DNA of 64,000 bases from an uncultured Myxococcales bacterium (GTDB lineage: Bacteria; Myxococcota_A; Polyangia; Polyangiales; Polyangiaceae): NCBI GenBank assembly GCA_937872925.1, contig CALMUT010000259.1, positions 1-64,000 on the forward strand. Reading direction: 5' to 3'. The translations under genes were made by a program, and so were the position numbers. Positions 12,100 to 20,548 of this stretch are shown piece after piece (positions within the stretch are counted from its first letter, which is position 1; the number at the start of each line of letters is the position of its first letter). The notes under the pieces were generated by a model that was not told the DNA's origin, did not search any database, and saw nothing but the letters and a program-made list of their open reading frames with translations.

Positions 12100-14943
12100 C
12101 TAGTCGCCCAACAGACGAAGTGCCTTCTTCGCTTCCTTCAGATCCGGCTCGAGCTCGAGAGCATGCTCATAGGCCTTGCGCGCTCCGTCGCGATCGCCAG
12201 CCTTCTCCCGCAAGGCCCCCCGCGCCAGATGCACCGCGGCAACCTCGCCGGCCTCCGCTTCGGCCGCTTTCAGGCTTTCCCGGGCCTCGCTCACGTTGCC
12301 TTGCAACGCCAAGGCGCGCGCCTTGCCGGCATGGGCTTCCGCCAGAACGATGCGCAGACGAGGGTAGTCGTGCACCTTTCGTGCTTCTAGGGCCACGGAT
12401 ATTGCTTCGTCGAAACGCCCCCAATGGGTCAGGCGCCACGCAAAGTTCCCCCGCGCCCAGCCGCTGTTCGGCTGCAAGTTGATGACCGAGCGGTACATGC
12501 GCTCGCAGGCAGCCGTAGCACCCCGAGCCCGGAACACGTCCGCAAGATCTTGGTAGGCAAGTACGCGGTCTCGGTGGTTCGGGTCAGACTGGAGTAGGCG
12601 CCGCGCTAGCGCATGCACATCCATCCAGCGGCGCTCTCGCTCCGCGATATTCGCTTCCAGGCGAATCAGCCGATGCGGCTCGGCAGACAGTTCTGACGCG
12701 CGCTTCGCGTGTAGCTTTGCGACCGCAATTCGCTTTTCGATCAAGGCCAAATGACCTCGCGCAATCCAAACGGCGCCCGATTTCGGGTCGAGCTCTGCAG
12801 CGCGATCGAGCAGGCGCGCAGATTCGCGAAGCGACTCAGGCGTGTACTTTCGACCGAATAGATACCCTTCGTCCTGGGCAAAACGGGAGCGCGCGATGTA
12901 GAGCGGCGCATAGGTCGCGTCTGCCCGCTGTGCATCCTGAAGCAACCGCCGAATGCGTTGACCGGAGTACGTCGGCTCTCCAGACTCGTCCATGACGTGG
13001 TTGGCTTCCTGCACGAGTGCCGCGACCGGGCTCGAGCCCGGTTCCGGTGCAAAAGCGCCACGTGGCGTGGGCGTCTTGACTTCCGGCGGTTCCCACAACT
13101 GCTCCTGAAACGAGAAGATCTGAATTGCGCCGTTGGCCACGCCGGCAGCGAACCCGGCACCGGAAGGCGCAAATCCAAGCGTCAGAATGCCCGGGGATTT
13201 TTCCACCGCGGAATCGACGATCTCGCCGGTGTACATATCCCACAGCCGAAGGGCGCTGTCTTTTCCCCCGGAAACGATCAGCTTGCCGTTGGGCGAAACC
13301 GCGACGCACCATACTTCGTCGTTGTGGCCCCTTAGCCAACGGATCCGGCGCCGGGCACTGACGTGCCACACTCCGATCAAGCGATCGTCACCAGCACTGA
13401 CTAACGTCGCGCCGTCACTCGAGAACGCCAAGTCGCCAACCGTCCGCGAATGCTCCGTCAAACTGAAGACTGGCGCGCCATCCGCCGCCGAAAAGAAACG
13501 GATCCCCCCGTCCCGAGCGCCCGTCGCAAGGTGCTTACCATCGGGAGAGAGGGCGGCGGAGTACAGTGGCACTCCGACGTCTCGCTCCCAGATCAACTTG
13601 CCGTCGGCGAGACTCCATGCCGCAACTCGCCGATCCAAGCTCGTTGAGTAGACGCGCGCGCCATCCCCCGAAACCGCAAGCCCGCTCACTTGATCACGGT
13701 GCGCGTCGATCACGCGTAGCGACAGGCGAGTGTCCGTGTCCCAAATTCGGATCGAACCATCGCGACCCGCAGTGACCAGGCCCTCGCCGTCGGGCGTGGG
13801 GCGTACTTTTCCAACGCGAACCGTGTGACCCAGGTAGCTGCGGTCGGTTTCCCACGCGGGGATCCGCCAACGGCGAACCGTGCCATCGTGCGACGCGCTG
13901 TACAGATACTGACCGTCCGGGGAAAAAGCCGCGCTGAAAACGGCGTTCCAGTGGCCAGTAAGCGTGCGATCCCGATGCAATACGCCGCTGCTGGGAGGCG
14001 CTACGAAGGGTTCCTGTTTTCGGTGGGCGGTCCCGGGCAGCTCAGGAAACTGCAACGCAATCCAGCCCGCCGCGGGCAAGACGAGAGCACCCAACACAAA
14101 CGCCCCGGCAATGACTCTACGCGGCTGAACTTTGGACAATCGCTTCCGCTGGTGAAGTTCCCGTCGTGCGATGACCGCCGTTTGAAATCGGTCCTTGAGG
14201 TCGGGGGCGAGGAGTTTCTCCAACCAGGACCGAATCCGCGCGCTCGCCGGCAAGCCCTTCGGAACGCGTACGGTTGCAGCGCCGTCCATCTCGTCCGGGC
14301 GAAGGCCGGTGAGTAGCTGCAGGAGCGTCACGCCGAGCGAGTACAAGTCCGTCGCTGGCACCGCAACGCCACGCAACTGCTCCGGCGCCATGTAGCCAAA
14401 GGTGCCCACTACCGTGGTGCCTGCCCGCTCGACTTGCGTCTGGGATCGAACGGCTCCGAAGTCCACCAAGTACAGCCGCCCCTGCTCGGACATGATGATG
14501 TTCTGTGGCTTGATATCCCGATGGATCACCGGCTTTGGGCGACCATGCAGATACGTCAGAATATCGAGCAACTGATCAGCGACGCGCACGACCTGCTCCT
14601 CACTGAACCGTGGCGTGTGGCGAAGCCACTCACTGAGCGGCCAGCCTGGCGCCCGCTCCTGCACGACGTAGAACTGCCTGCCATCGGCTTCCTCGATTTC
14701 GAAGTGGTCGATGTAGCGAGGCACACTGGGATGCGTGAGCTCTCCGAGCACCTGGCACTCGCGTTGGAACAGGTCCAGCGACTTCCAGTCCCGCTCGTGC
14801 CATATGCGAAGCTGCTTGAGCACCACGGCGGCCTCGCTCGGCAGGTGCGTCGCGCCGTACGTCGTCGCAGCGCCACCGTGCCCGATGATCTCATCGATGC
14901 GGTAGCGATCCGCGATGATAACCCCCACTGCGTGTGCGCCCAT
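12100..14943 (-). CDS. Membrane Ser/Thr protein kinase with WD40 and TPR domains
   Basis: A 947-residue receptor-like kinase. The kinase domain spans about residues 13-270: Lys43 in VVLKQL, catalytic loop HRDIKPQN (141-148) and DFG (161-163) are all intact, so it should be active. The glycine loop reads GHGGAATTYG. One transmembrane helix follows near 282-303. Residues about 330-640 hold seven WD40-like units (for example SPDGQYLYSASHDGTVRRW), and the remainder holds TPR-like helices (AYQDLADVFRARG, AYEHALELEPDL). The WD40/TPR part is predicted to be outside the cytoplasm and could sense or scaffold. No partner gene adjoins it; substrates are unknown. Confidence 0.92.
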   Translation of the reverse strand: MGAHAVGVIIADRYRIDEIIGHGGAATTYGATHLPSEAAVVLKQLRIWHERDWKSLDLFQRECQVLGELTHPSVPRYIDHFEIEEADGRQFYVVQERAPGWPLSEWLRHTPRFSEEQVVRVADQLLDILTYLHGRPKPVIHRDIKPQNIIMSEQGRLYLVDFGAVRSQTQVERAGTTVVGTFGYMAPEQLRGVAVPATDLYSLGVTLLQLLTGLRPDEMDGAATVRVPKGLPASARIRSWLEKLLAPDLKDRFQTAVIARRELHQRKRLSKVQPRRVIAGAFVLGALVLPAAGWIALQFPELPGTAHRKQEPFVAPPSSGVLHRDRTLTGHWNAVFSAAFSPDGQYLYSASHDGTVRRWRIPAWETDRSYLGHTVRVGKVRPTPDGEGLVTAGRDGSIRIWDTDTRLSLRVIDAHRDQVSGLAVSGDGARVYSTSLDRRVAAWSLADGKLIWERDVGVPLYSAALSPDGKHLATGARDGGIRFFSAADGAPVFSLTEHSRTVGDLAFSSDGATLVSAGDDRLIGVWHVSARRRIRWLRGHNDEVWCVAVSPNGKLIVSGGKDSALRLWDMYTGEIVDSAVEKSPGILTLGFAPSGAGFAAGVANGAIQIFSFQEQLWEPPEVKTPTPRGAFAPEPGSSPVAALVQEANHVMDESGEPTYSGQRIRRLLQDAQRADATYAPLYIARSRFAQDEGYLFGRKYTPESLRESARLLDRAAELDPKSGAVWIARGHLALIEKRIAVAKLHAKRASELSAEPHRLIRLEANIAERERRWMDVHALARRLLQSDPNHRDRVLAYQDLADVFRARGATAACERMYRSVINLQPNSGWARGNFAWRLTHWGRFDEAISVALEARKVHDYPRLRIVLAEAHAGKARALALQGNVSEARESLKAAEAEAGEVAAVHLARGALREKAGDRDGARKAYEHALELEPDLKEAKKALRLLGD

Positions 14944-15066
14944 TGCGACGGGCTAGTGTAGCTCCCGACGACGCCCCGCGGAATCGCATTCGCCGCTATG
15001 CCTTGAGCAGATTCTGCACAACATCCCTATTTCGTTGGGATTCCGCGGAGTCACAAGGCGCTAGCG

Positions 15067-15324
15067 TCACTCCCCGGGAGGCGGCCCAGCGCCGTCACCG
15101 ATCCCCGGCTCACCGTCGGGCCCTGGCGGGTTCGTCGGTATGGGCGTCTCGCCCTCGGGTGGCGGCGGCGGCTCGACTGGCTCGACGGGCTCCTCAGGTG
15201 GCGGCGGCGGATTGCCGTGCTCGACCGGCGGCTGGTTTTCACCCGCACCGCCACACGCCGGCAGGGCCGAAGCGGCAAGAGTGATCACAACAGCGCGCGC
15301 CAAGGTCCGTGTTTTGAGCGACAT
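15067..15324 (-). CDS. Small proline-rich lipoprotein
   Basis: An 85-residue protein starting MSLKTRT at 15324, with a hydrophobic core and lipobox SALPAC. The mature part is almost entirely Pro, Glu and Gly (PPPPPEEPVEPVEPPPPPEG), so it is probably an extended, cell-wall-spanning or disordered tail. The longer frame upstream to 15405 lacks a credible signal peptide. No function can be assigned. It lies between the kinase and a divergently oriented lipoprotein gene, with which it may share a promoter region. Confidence 0.6.
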   Translation of the reverse strand: MSLKTRTLARAVVITLAASALPACGGAGENQPPVEHGNPPPPPEEPVEPVEPPPPPEGETPIPTNPPGPDGEPGIGDGAGPPPGE

Positions 15325-15510
15325 GCGCGCGAGGGTGGAGCGTGACGCGACGGACGTCAAGCCCGACGCACGGCAGGGCCGACACGGACAACGCCGGGAG
15401 CGCACGCGAGTGTAGGCGCTGGGATCCGCATCGCGAAATCTGTTTGCGGGACGTTTTCCGCCAGTCTAGCGTCATCGCCAGGTGTGGGCGTCACGGGAAT
15501 GGAGGGTGCC

Positions 15511-16119
15511 ATGAGCTTGTGGATCAAGTCTGCGGTGGGGGTTGCGACCGTTGGAATGCTTGTGCTTGGAGGGTGTGCCCTCAAGACAAAGATCAAGGAA
15601 GCCGCTGCGCCAGAGCTGAAGTGCGATCCAAGCAACATCAAAGTACGCGATGTGGATCGGATCCAGAGCATGCAGCTCAAACGGGACATTGCGGGCGCGC
15701 CGCCTCAAGCCATCGCCGAAGGCTGTGGCGACCGAATACTGTTGGTTGAGTTGTGCGCCCCCGGAGCCAGAGCCGGAAGTGACGCCTGTTCTTGGGTGCC
15801 TACGAACAAATTGAAGTACGACGCGATCATCCGCCGGTCAAGTTTCGATCTGTCCTGCGAACCAGGGCTCATCAAGGTGCAGTACCTGGATGCGCAAACC
15901 GTCGGAGTCAACGCCTGCGCAAGTCAGGTCACCTACATTTGGTCCTGCCCCCACGACCCCGACCTCTACAGCGCGAAGTGCACCTGGATCATGAACAATG
16001 AGACCCTGCGCCGCGCGGCCCCGGTGCCTCCCGCAGCACCCGCAGCGCCCGCGCAGCAGCCCGCTGAAGCGCCACCGCCCGAGCAACCGCCGATCCCGCC
16101 AGGCGATGTGAACATGTAG
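15511..16119 (+). CDS. Cys-containing hypothetical lipoprotein
   Basis: A 202-residue lipoprotein. The start at 15511 is preceded by GGAGGG at a good distance and gives a signal peptide with lipobox LVLGGC. The mature domain contains about eight Cys residues spaced as likely disulphide pairs (LKCDPS, EGCGD, ELCAPG, DACSW, LSCEPG, NACAS, WSCPHD, AKCTW), followed by a Pro/Ala/Gln tail. No family was recognised. The frame extends upstream to 15484 with two weaker ATGs. Its end faces the SPFH gene, with a hairpin between them. Confidence 0.7.
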   Translation: MSLWIKSAVGVATVGMLVLGGCALKTKIKEAAAPELKCDPSNIKVRDVDRIQSMQLKRDIAGAPPQAIAEGCGDRILLVELCAPGARAGSDACSWVPTNKLKYDAIIRRSSFDLSCEPGLIKVQYLDAQTVGVNACASQVTYIWSCPHDPDLYSAKCTWIMNNETLRRAAPVPPAAPAAPAQQPAEAPPPEQPPIPPGDVNM

Positions 16120-16245
16120 GCAGACCTTCGCCCTTTGACAACTCATGCGACGAGAAGCGTTGCGCGTGCCAGCGCGCGGGGTGAAAGCCAAACCTGCGCG
16201 TGAAAAACGCGCGGACGAAAAGAAAGACCGAAGCCCCACTCCGTT

Positions 16246-16263
16246 CGGCCTCGAATGAGGCCG
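16246..16263. terminator. Hairpin between convergent genes
   Basis: A perfect 7-bp inverted repeat CGGCCTC-GAAT-GAGGCCG sits between two converging genes. There is no T-run on either side, so it is at best a weak bidirectional terminator or an RNA-stabilising hairpin. Confidence 0.45.
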
Positions 16264-16287
16264 CAAACGAGGTGGGACTCCGACGCT

Positions 16288-17382
16288 CTAGTTCTTACCG
16301 AGCACGTCGGTCGGAAGCAGTGCCTTGAGCGAGTCGGCACCGACCACGAGACGCACCTCTTGGATGCTTCCCGCGATTTCTTTGAAGCTCTCGAGCTCCT
16401 TCAGACGGAGCAGCATCGGCTGATCCGCCATCACACGTGCGGTGTTGGCGAGCGAACGCGTCGCGGCCGTTTCCTCACGACGGAGGATCACGTTCGCGGC
16501 CGCTTCTTTCTCGGCCTCGATCACGCGGTTGAGCAGGGTTTTCATCTCACCCGGCAGCACCACGTCCTTCACACCCACGCGCTCGATGCGCACACCGAAG
16601 GCGGCCGCCTTGGGCACCGCGTCCTCTTCGAGGAAGCGGGTCATGGCGTCGCGACCCTCCAGCAGCTCATCGAGGGAAACGCCCGAGACGAACTGACGCG
16701 CGGCCAGCTGTACCAGCAGGTACACGGCGTCCTTCACGTTGGCCACTCCCGTGACCACCCGCGCCGGATCCGCAACGGCGTACTCCACCGTCAGGCTCAG
16801 ACGCAGCGTGACTTTGTCGCGCGTCATCAGCTCCTGACCTACCAGTGCAACCTGCTCCGTGCGCATGTCGACGGCCTGCAGCGCCACTTCGGCGCCCGGG
16901 TACGACCACAGCGCGTAGCGACCCGGCGGCAGCACTTCCGTCAGCTCACCGCGCACGAACTTCAGGCCGCGCTGGTGCGCAATGACCGTAGTCACCACGT
17001 ACTCGCCCTTCGGCAGTACGCGCACCAGCTCGTCCGTCAGTTCCGGCATCGGACCGTCCACACGGAACACCGTGAGACGCACCGACGGGTCCACCGTCCA
17101 GAAACGGTGTACACCCGGACGCAGGAACGCCACCGGCACATCGTCTTTGAAGATCACGCCGCGTTCCAGCGCACCGAGGTGCGCTTCGGCGAACCAATCC
17201 GCCGGCATCAGCGCACGCACTTCCGGCGCTGCCTTGAACAGGATCTTGTCCGTGTCCCAGCGCAGCTCCATCAGGCGCGTGCCCCACACCGTGTGTCGAC
17301 CGGGACCAAGCGCACGCATGGGCAGTCCGTCTTTGAAGACCACCACTCGCTCACTGAGTCCTACGTTGAATACTTTGATCAT
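16288..17382 (-). CDS. SPFH/Band-7 (slipin-like) protein
   Basis: A 364-residue protein starting MIKVFNVG at 17382, after GGAGGCC. It opens with short beta-rich motifs (ERVVVFKDGLP, ERGVIFKDDVP), and the SPFH/Band-7 core occupies about residues 115-300 (VTLRLSLTVEYAVADPARVV, then EAEKEAAANVILRREETAATRS, the helical flotillin-like segment). No long transmembrane helix is evident, unlike classical slipins, so it may be peripheral. SPFH proteins oligomerise as membrane or complex scaffolds. From memory, comparative surveys of RNA-repair systems mention SPFH/Band-7 modules with tRNA-like RNAs. This gene is 3.5 kb from the first Y RNA here, so a link is only a possibility. Confidence 0.85.
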   Translation of the reverse strand: MIKVFNVGLSERVVVFKDGLPMRALGPGRHTVWGTRLMELRWDTDKILFKAAPEVRALMPADWFAEAHLGALERGVIFKDDVPVAFLRPGVHRFWTVDPSVRLTVFRVDGPMPELTDELVRVLPKGEYVVTTVIAHQRGLKFVRGELTEVLPPGRYALWSYPGAEVALQAVDMRTEQVALVGQELMTRDKVTLRLSLTVEYAVADPARVVTGVANVKDAVYLLVQLAARQFVSGVSLDELLEGRDAMTRFLEEDAVPKAAAFGVRIERVGVKDVVLPGEMKTLLNRVIEAEKEAAANVILRREETAATRSLANTARVMADQPMLLRLKELESFKEIAGSIQEVRLVVGADSLKALLPTDVLGKN

Positions 17383-17540
17383 GGCTCGTGGCCTCCAGCC
17401 GGAACCGCCGGCATGCGGGAAGACAAATGTCTTCGGTAAGTTTTCAGAGTTGGCGTTCTGATTTGATTTTTTGGTTACACGTCCCTGGCGCCCATCGACT
17501 GGCGCACTTTTGCGTGTCGCAAAAGCGCATCGCGGAGCAC

Positions 17541-17705
17541 GCGGTCGCGCCGATAAACACACGGCGGCTCGCGGTCGCTTCGCAGCAACACACGGTGGCT
17601 CGCGGTCGCGCCGCTTCGCAGAAACACACGGCGGCCCGCGGTCCCGCCGCTTCGCGGAAACGCATGGCGGCGCGCACGCGGTCGCGCCGCTTCGCAGAAA
17701 CACAC
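17541..17705. repeat. Imperfect tandem repeats upstream of SPFH gene
   Basis: Four to five imperfect units of roughly 33-39 bp, built around CGCTTCGCAGAAACACACGG and CGCGGTCGCGCC, stand end to end in the 430-bp gap between the SPFH gene and its upstream neighbour. Substitutions differ between copies. The array could contain promoter elements, but no clear -10/-35 pair was found. Confidence 0.7.
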
Positions 17706-17813
17706 GGCAGGACGCGCTGTTGACGCGCGCTGTCGACCTGTCGGCGCGGGAGCTCCCCTGTGGGTGCTCTGCACCTCACCCGAGTGAAGGCGCTTCGCGG
17801 GGCTGCCGCGCGG

Positions 17814-18392
17814 TTAGAGTGGCTTGCCCTGACGGATCTTTTGCTTTTGCTTGGCGATTGCCGAGGAGCGGAGCGCCGCCGCAGCCGCGCCGCGCGGCCG
17901 ATCTTTCGGTGCGAGCTCTTTGACCACCGCCTCGAGCATGCGTTCGATGTCGCTGGTGAAGTGCGGGTCCTTGTTCGTCCCCAGACTCGCAATCACCTCG
18001 ACCCACGCCGCCGCGAACTTTGGGTCCGGCTTGCTCTTGGCCAGCCGCCCCGACCAACCCCACGCCGCAGTGACCCGCGCCAGCTTGTTGATCTCCAAGA
18101 TGTAGTTCCGGATGTACTGCGAGTACGCCGTCACTTGTTCCTTGGTGGGTTTGGCGCCCCGCGCGCCCGCAAGGCCTTCGTCGAATCGCCCCGAAGGGTA
18201 GGTCGCGCGGTCGTGCACGTGGAGCAGCAAGAGGGGTGAATTGCGATACCACAGGGCCGAGTCCAGCGGCACTCGGCGTCCGTAGATGATGCCTGCCCGG
18301 AGCTCCGTCCGCGGCATCTTCGCAAAACCGATGTACAGACCACCGTCACGAGCGTTGCCCTGGAAGTTGAGTCGAATGGGAGGTTCGGCCAT
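17814..18392 (-). CDS. Hypothetical protein
   Basis: A 192-residue protein with no signal peptide or transmembrane segment, so probably cytosolic. The ATG at 18392 gives MAEPPIRLNF. The sequence is mixed alpha/beta with a central block (YRNSPLLLLHVHDRATYP) and a basic C-terminus (KQKQKIRQGKPL). Two His residues in HVHD might bind a metal, but no family was recognised. It lies upstream of and in line with the SPFH gene, separated by a repeat-filled 430-bp gap, so co-transcription is uncertain. Confidence 0.6.
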   Translation of the reverse strand: MAEPPIRLNFQGNARDGGLYIGFAKMPRTELRAGIIYGRRVPLDSALWYRNSPLLLLHVHDRATYPSGRFDEGLAGARGAKPTKEQVTAYSQYIRNYILEINKLARVTAAWGWSGRLAKSKPDPKFAAAWVEVIASLGTNKDPHFTSDIERMLEAVVKELAPKDRPRGAAAAALRSSAIAKQKQKIRQGKPL

Positions 18393-18682
18393 GCCGAATC
18401 ATACTTCGGGCACCGGGTCGCGAACCAGCGCAATGCTATCGGCTAAGCGCGGCGCGCCGTAAAGATCGGGAAACCGCCGGCGTCGATGACGCACCGAGCG
18501 TGAAAGCCCAACAAAACCTCTAAACTCACTCAGCCCACTTCTCTTCGACGGCTACGCAACACCGCGGCGGGAGTTCCAGCTGCGCGGCGCGCGGTTTCGT
18601 GGGAGCGCGTCGCCCCATTGCGCGGCGCCTCGGTGGGCAGCTCGCTCGCCACTGAGCGGCATGCCGGCGGGCAGCTCGCACG

Positions 18683-19183
18683 CTATGGAGCGGCGTGGAG
18701 TCCGGCGGGCCGGGCGCCGATGTGGATGGCGTCGATGCGCTGCACTTGCACGTCGCGCACCCACTTGAGCGTGTGCCACAACAGGCGCGCGCCCCGCAAC
18801 CTGGCCACGGGGGCGATGCGTTTGCGAAAACGTGCGATCTCGGTCTCCGTCGCCAAGCGCCGCTCACGACTCGCGGTGCCCACCAGGCGCACGCCGGGGC
18901 GCTCGGAAAACCGCGCGCGAAAGAGCGCTCCGAGCCAGCTCGCTTTGCGCGAATCCACTGCCAGCAGGCTGACGCGCGGGTCGGCAGCGATGCGCCGACC
19001 AAGCCCCTGGGAAAACACTTCGAAGTAACAGGCACGGCCCGGCGCCGCGAGCAACACGGAGCCAATGGGCGTGACGAGGGGTTCACCATCGGGCCCCAGA
19101 GAGGCGATGGAGCAGTGCAAGCTGCTGGCGATGGATCGATGGAACACGCGCCGGACCTGGGCCCACTCGGTTTCGTCGATCAT
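18683..19183 (-). CDS. PNPOx-like FMN-binding split-barrel protein
   Basis: A protein of 166 residues whose N-terminal region (VFHRSIASSLHCSIASLG, then GEPLVTPIGSV) is that of the pyridoxamine-5-phosphate oxidase-like flavin split barrel. Such proteins bind FMN or F420 and reduce or oxidise small molecules; the substrate is not evident. The start at 19183 lies in the first of three 41-bp repeats, each carrying AGGAGC plus ATG, and the two upstream copies form 14-codon minicistrons. The gene is downstream of a TetR regulator and is probably controlled by it through the operator at 19853-19870. Confidence 0.7.
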   Translation of the reverse strand: MIDETEWAQVRRVFHRSIASSLHCSIASLGPDGEPLVTPIGSVLLAAPGRACYFEVFSQGLGRRIAADPRVSLLAVDSRKASWLGALFRARFSERPGVRLVGTASRERRLATETEIARFRKRIAPVARLRGARLLWHTLKWVRDVQVQRIDAIHIGARPAGLHAAP

Positions 19184-19224
19184 GACCGGCTCCTGCACAG
19201 CAAACACTCGGCTTCGTCAATCAT
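19180..19224 (-). CDS. 14-codon minicistron (second repeat copy)
   Basis: Reads MIDEAECLLCRSRS then TGA. Its ATG overlaps the stop of the preceding minicistron and its TGA overlaps the ATG of the PNPOx gene. Created by the 41-bp duplication. It would pass ribosomes by start/stop coupling; no independent peptide function is implied. Confidence 0.45.
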   Translation of the reverse strand: MIDEAECLLCRSRS

Positions 19225-19265
19225 GACCGGCTCCTGGACAGCAAACACTCAGCTTCGTCAATCAT
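19221..19265 (-). CDS. 14-codon minicistron (first repeat copy)
   Basis: Reads MIDEAECLLSRSRS then TGA, with its ATG overlapping the TGA of the TetR gene. The last residues match the C-terminus of TetR itself (CLLSRSRS), as expected from duplication of the junction. It may tune translation of the PNPOx gene. Confidence 0.45.
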   Translation of the reverse strand: MIDEAECLLSRSRS

Positions 19266-19849
19266 GACCGGCTCCTGGACAGCAAACACGCGGCCGTCTC
19301 GCGCACCAGCGCTTCCGCGCAGCGTGTGATGGGCGCGTCGGCAAGCAGTGGCCCGCGCAGCGTGGCCATCGGCACGGTCGCCAATGCAAACACGGTGCGT
19401 TCTACGGCCTCCGTGTCGCAACGACACAAGAAGCGCTCTGCAAGCTCTACCAAGCGCTCGGTGGAGCGCTGTTGCAATTCGCGGATCACGTTGCGCGCTG
19501 CTTCCGGTGTGTCGTCGGACAGGAACTCCCGCGGCGAGTTGACCAAGAGCACCTTGGCGCAGGCGCGCCGCTTGCGCGCCCAGGCGAGGGTGACCACGGC
19601 GGCGTCGCCGGGATCTTGCGCGCAGCCGGCCTTGTCCCACCAGAACAGTTGGAAGTCGTCCAGGCAGCGCGCCCACACCGTTGCCAAGAGCTCGGGGCGA
19701 CCCGCAAAACGATGATAGATGGAGCCGCTCGGCGCTCCGACCGCAGCAGCCACGCCCTGCATGGTGACGTTCCCAGGGCCGCCCGCAGCGGCCAACTCGA
19801 CGGCAGCGGCGGCGATTTCGTCTTTGCTGAAAGCGGCGGCGCGGGGCAC
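19262..19849 (-). CDS. TetR-family transcriptional regulator
   Basis: A 195-residue regulator. The N-terminal helix-turn-helix is typical: GGPGNVTMQGVAAAVGAPSG followed by SIYHRFAGRPELLATVW (residues about 24-60). The remainder is the helical ligand-binding domain, with no recognisable ligand signature. The gene overlaps, through an ATGA junction, a chain of two minicistrons leading to the PNPOx-like gene, so it probably represses that small operon. A perfect inverted repeat just upstream of its start codon is the likely operator. The last residues (CLLSRSRS) come from a duplicated 41-bp unit, so the natural C-terminus may have been altered by the duplication. Confidence 0.88.
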   Translation of the reverse strand: MPRAAAFSKDEIAAAAVELAAAGGPGNVTMQGVAAAVGAPSGSIYHRFAGRPELLATVWARCLDDFQLFWWDKAGCAQDPGDAAVVTLAWARKRRACAKVLLVNSPREFLSDDTPEAARNVIRELQQRSTERLVELAERFLCRCDTEAVERTVFALATVPMATLRGPLLADAPITRCAEALVRETAACLLSRSRS

Positions 19850-19852
19850 GAT

Positions 19853-19870
19853 TTAGAGAGTAGTCTCTAA
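19853..19870. promoter_or_regulatory. Likely TetR operator
   Basis: Perfect inverted repeat TTAGAGA-GTAG-TCTCTAA, starting 4 bp upstream of the TetR start codon. Position and symmetry fit an autoregulatory TetR site. Confidence 0.75.
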
Positions 19871-19902
19871 TTCGATCATGTCAAATTTCCGCGCAAGCGC
19901 AG

Positions 19903-20391
19903 TCATTTTCGTGCTTTCGCTTCGTCGATGGTCGCCTGGAGTACGGGCAGAGCGGCCAGGTCCTTCGGTCGACCGGCGCGGCGCTTCACTTCGACGAGTT
20001 CCCGCAGGCCCAGCACGCGAACGTGCAGGCCGCCCCCGAGAGAGAGTCGCAAGCTGTGCGGTTCAAGATCTTCGAAAGTTCGACCGCCGTCGATTTCGCC
20101 GAGGCAGTCCAGGTCGCCAAAATCAGTTTCGAGCAGTTGGTGCCCGGCGCCGAGCAGATGGGACGCCGTGGGCTGGAGCCGACGCGGGTCATGCCGATAG
20201 ATCGCGTTCACCCGCTTGAGTACGCGCAGCAAACGTTCAACGTTTTCGGGTGTGCGTCGGTGAACAATATCCACGTCCCCCGTTGTCACCGGCGCGCCCT
20301 GCAGCACTCCGGACAACATACCCACAAGGATGGCGTCCACCTCTTCCGCGGCCAGAGCACGCAGCAGTTCAGCAAACTTTGCGGTCTTCAT
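19903..20391 (-). CDS. Nucleotidyltransferase-fold protein
   Basis: A 162-residue protein of the Pol-beta-type nucleotidyltransferase fold. ILVGMLSGVLQGAPVTTGDVDIVH (about residues 21-44, written here as two parts: ILVGMLSGVLQ and GAPVTTGDVDIVH) matches the substrate-binding helix and the D-x-D metal motif; a third acidic residue may be the Asp in TDFGDLDCLG. Related stand-alone proteins occur as AbiEii/MNT-like toxins or as RNA-modifying enzymes. Its start overlaps by 23 bp the end of a small gene just upstream, as toxin-antitoxin pairs often do. It ends 33 bp from the TetR operator and is the last protein gene before the first Y RNA candidate. Confidence 0.7.
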   Translation of the reverse strand: MKTAKFAELLRALAAEEVDAILVGMLSGVLQGAPVTTGDVDIVHRRTPENVERLLRVLKRVNAIYRHDPRRLQPTASHLLGAGHQLLETDFGDLDCLGEIDGGRTFEDLEPHSLRLSLGGGLHVRVLGLRELVEVKRRAGRPKDLAALPVLQATIDEAKARK

Positions 20392-20548
20392 TCAGACGCC
20401 GGATCTCAGTCACGGACTCCATGAATTCCTGCAGCCACTGCAGCCGCTCTGCGGGAGACCAGGCAAGCATTCGGCGAATTTGCGCGCGGTCAACCCCGCG
20501 TGCGTCGACGCTGTCCGTCATGTCAGTGGTCCGCGGCGAGTCGCTCAT
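20369..20548 (-). CDS. Small partner of the nucleotidyltransferase
   Basis: A 59-residue protein (MSDSPRTTDM...) predicted to be largely helical and charged, with RAQIRRMLAWSPAERLQWLQ at residues 21-40. Its 3' end overlaps the nucleotidyltransferase start by 23 bp, so the two are translationally linked. The shape and arrangement fit an antitoxin or adaptor, but no family was recognised. The frame extends far upstream without coding character, and I chose the ATG at 20548 because the sequence before it reads as low-complexity Arg/Ala. Confidence 0.5.
   Translation of the reverse strand: MSDSPRTTDMTDSVDARGVDRAQIRRMLAWSPAERLQWLQEFMESVTEIRRLNEDRKVC

Larger units (their letters stand above)
19171..19290. 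repeat. 41-bp tandem repeat tripling a stop/start junction
   Basis: Three direct copies, 41 bp apart (CATGACCGG at 19181, 19222 and 19263). Each unit contains, on the minus strand, a ribosome binding site AGGAGC, the overlapping stop/start TCATGA, and the first codons of the downstream gene. Copies differ by a few substitutions. Confidence 0.95.
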
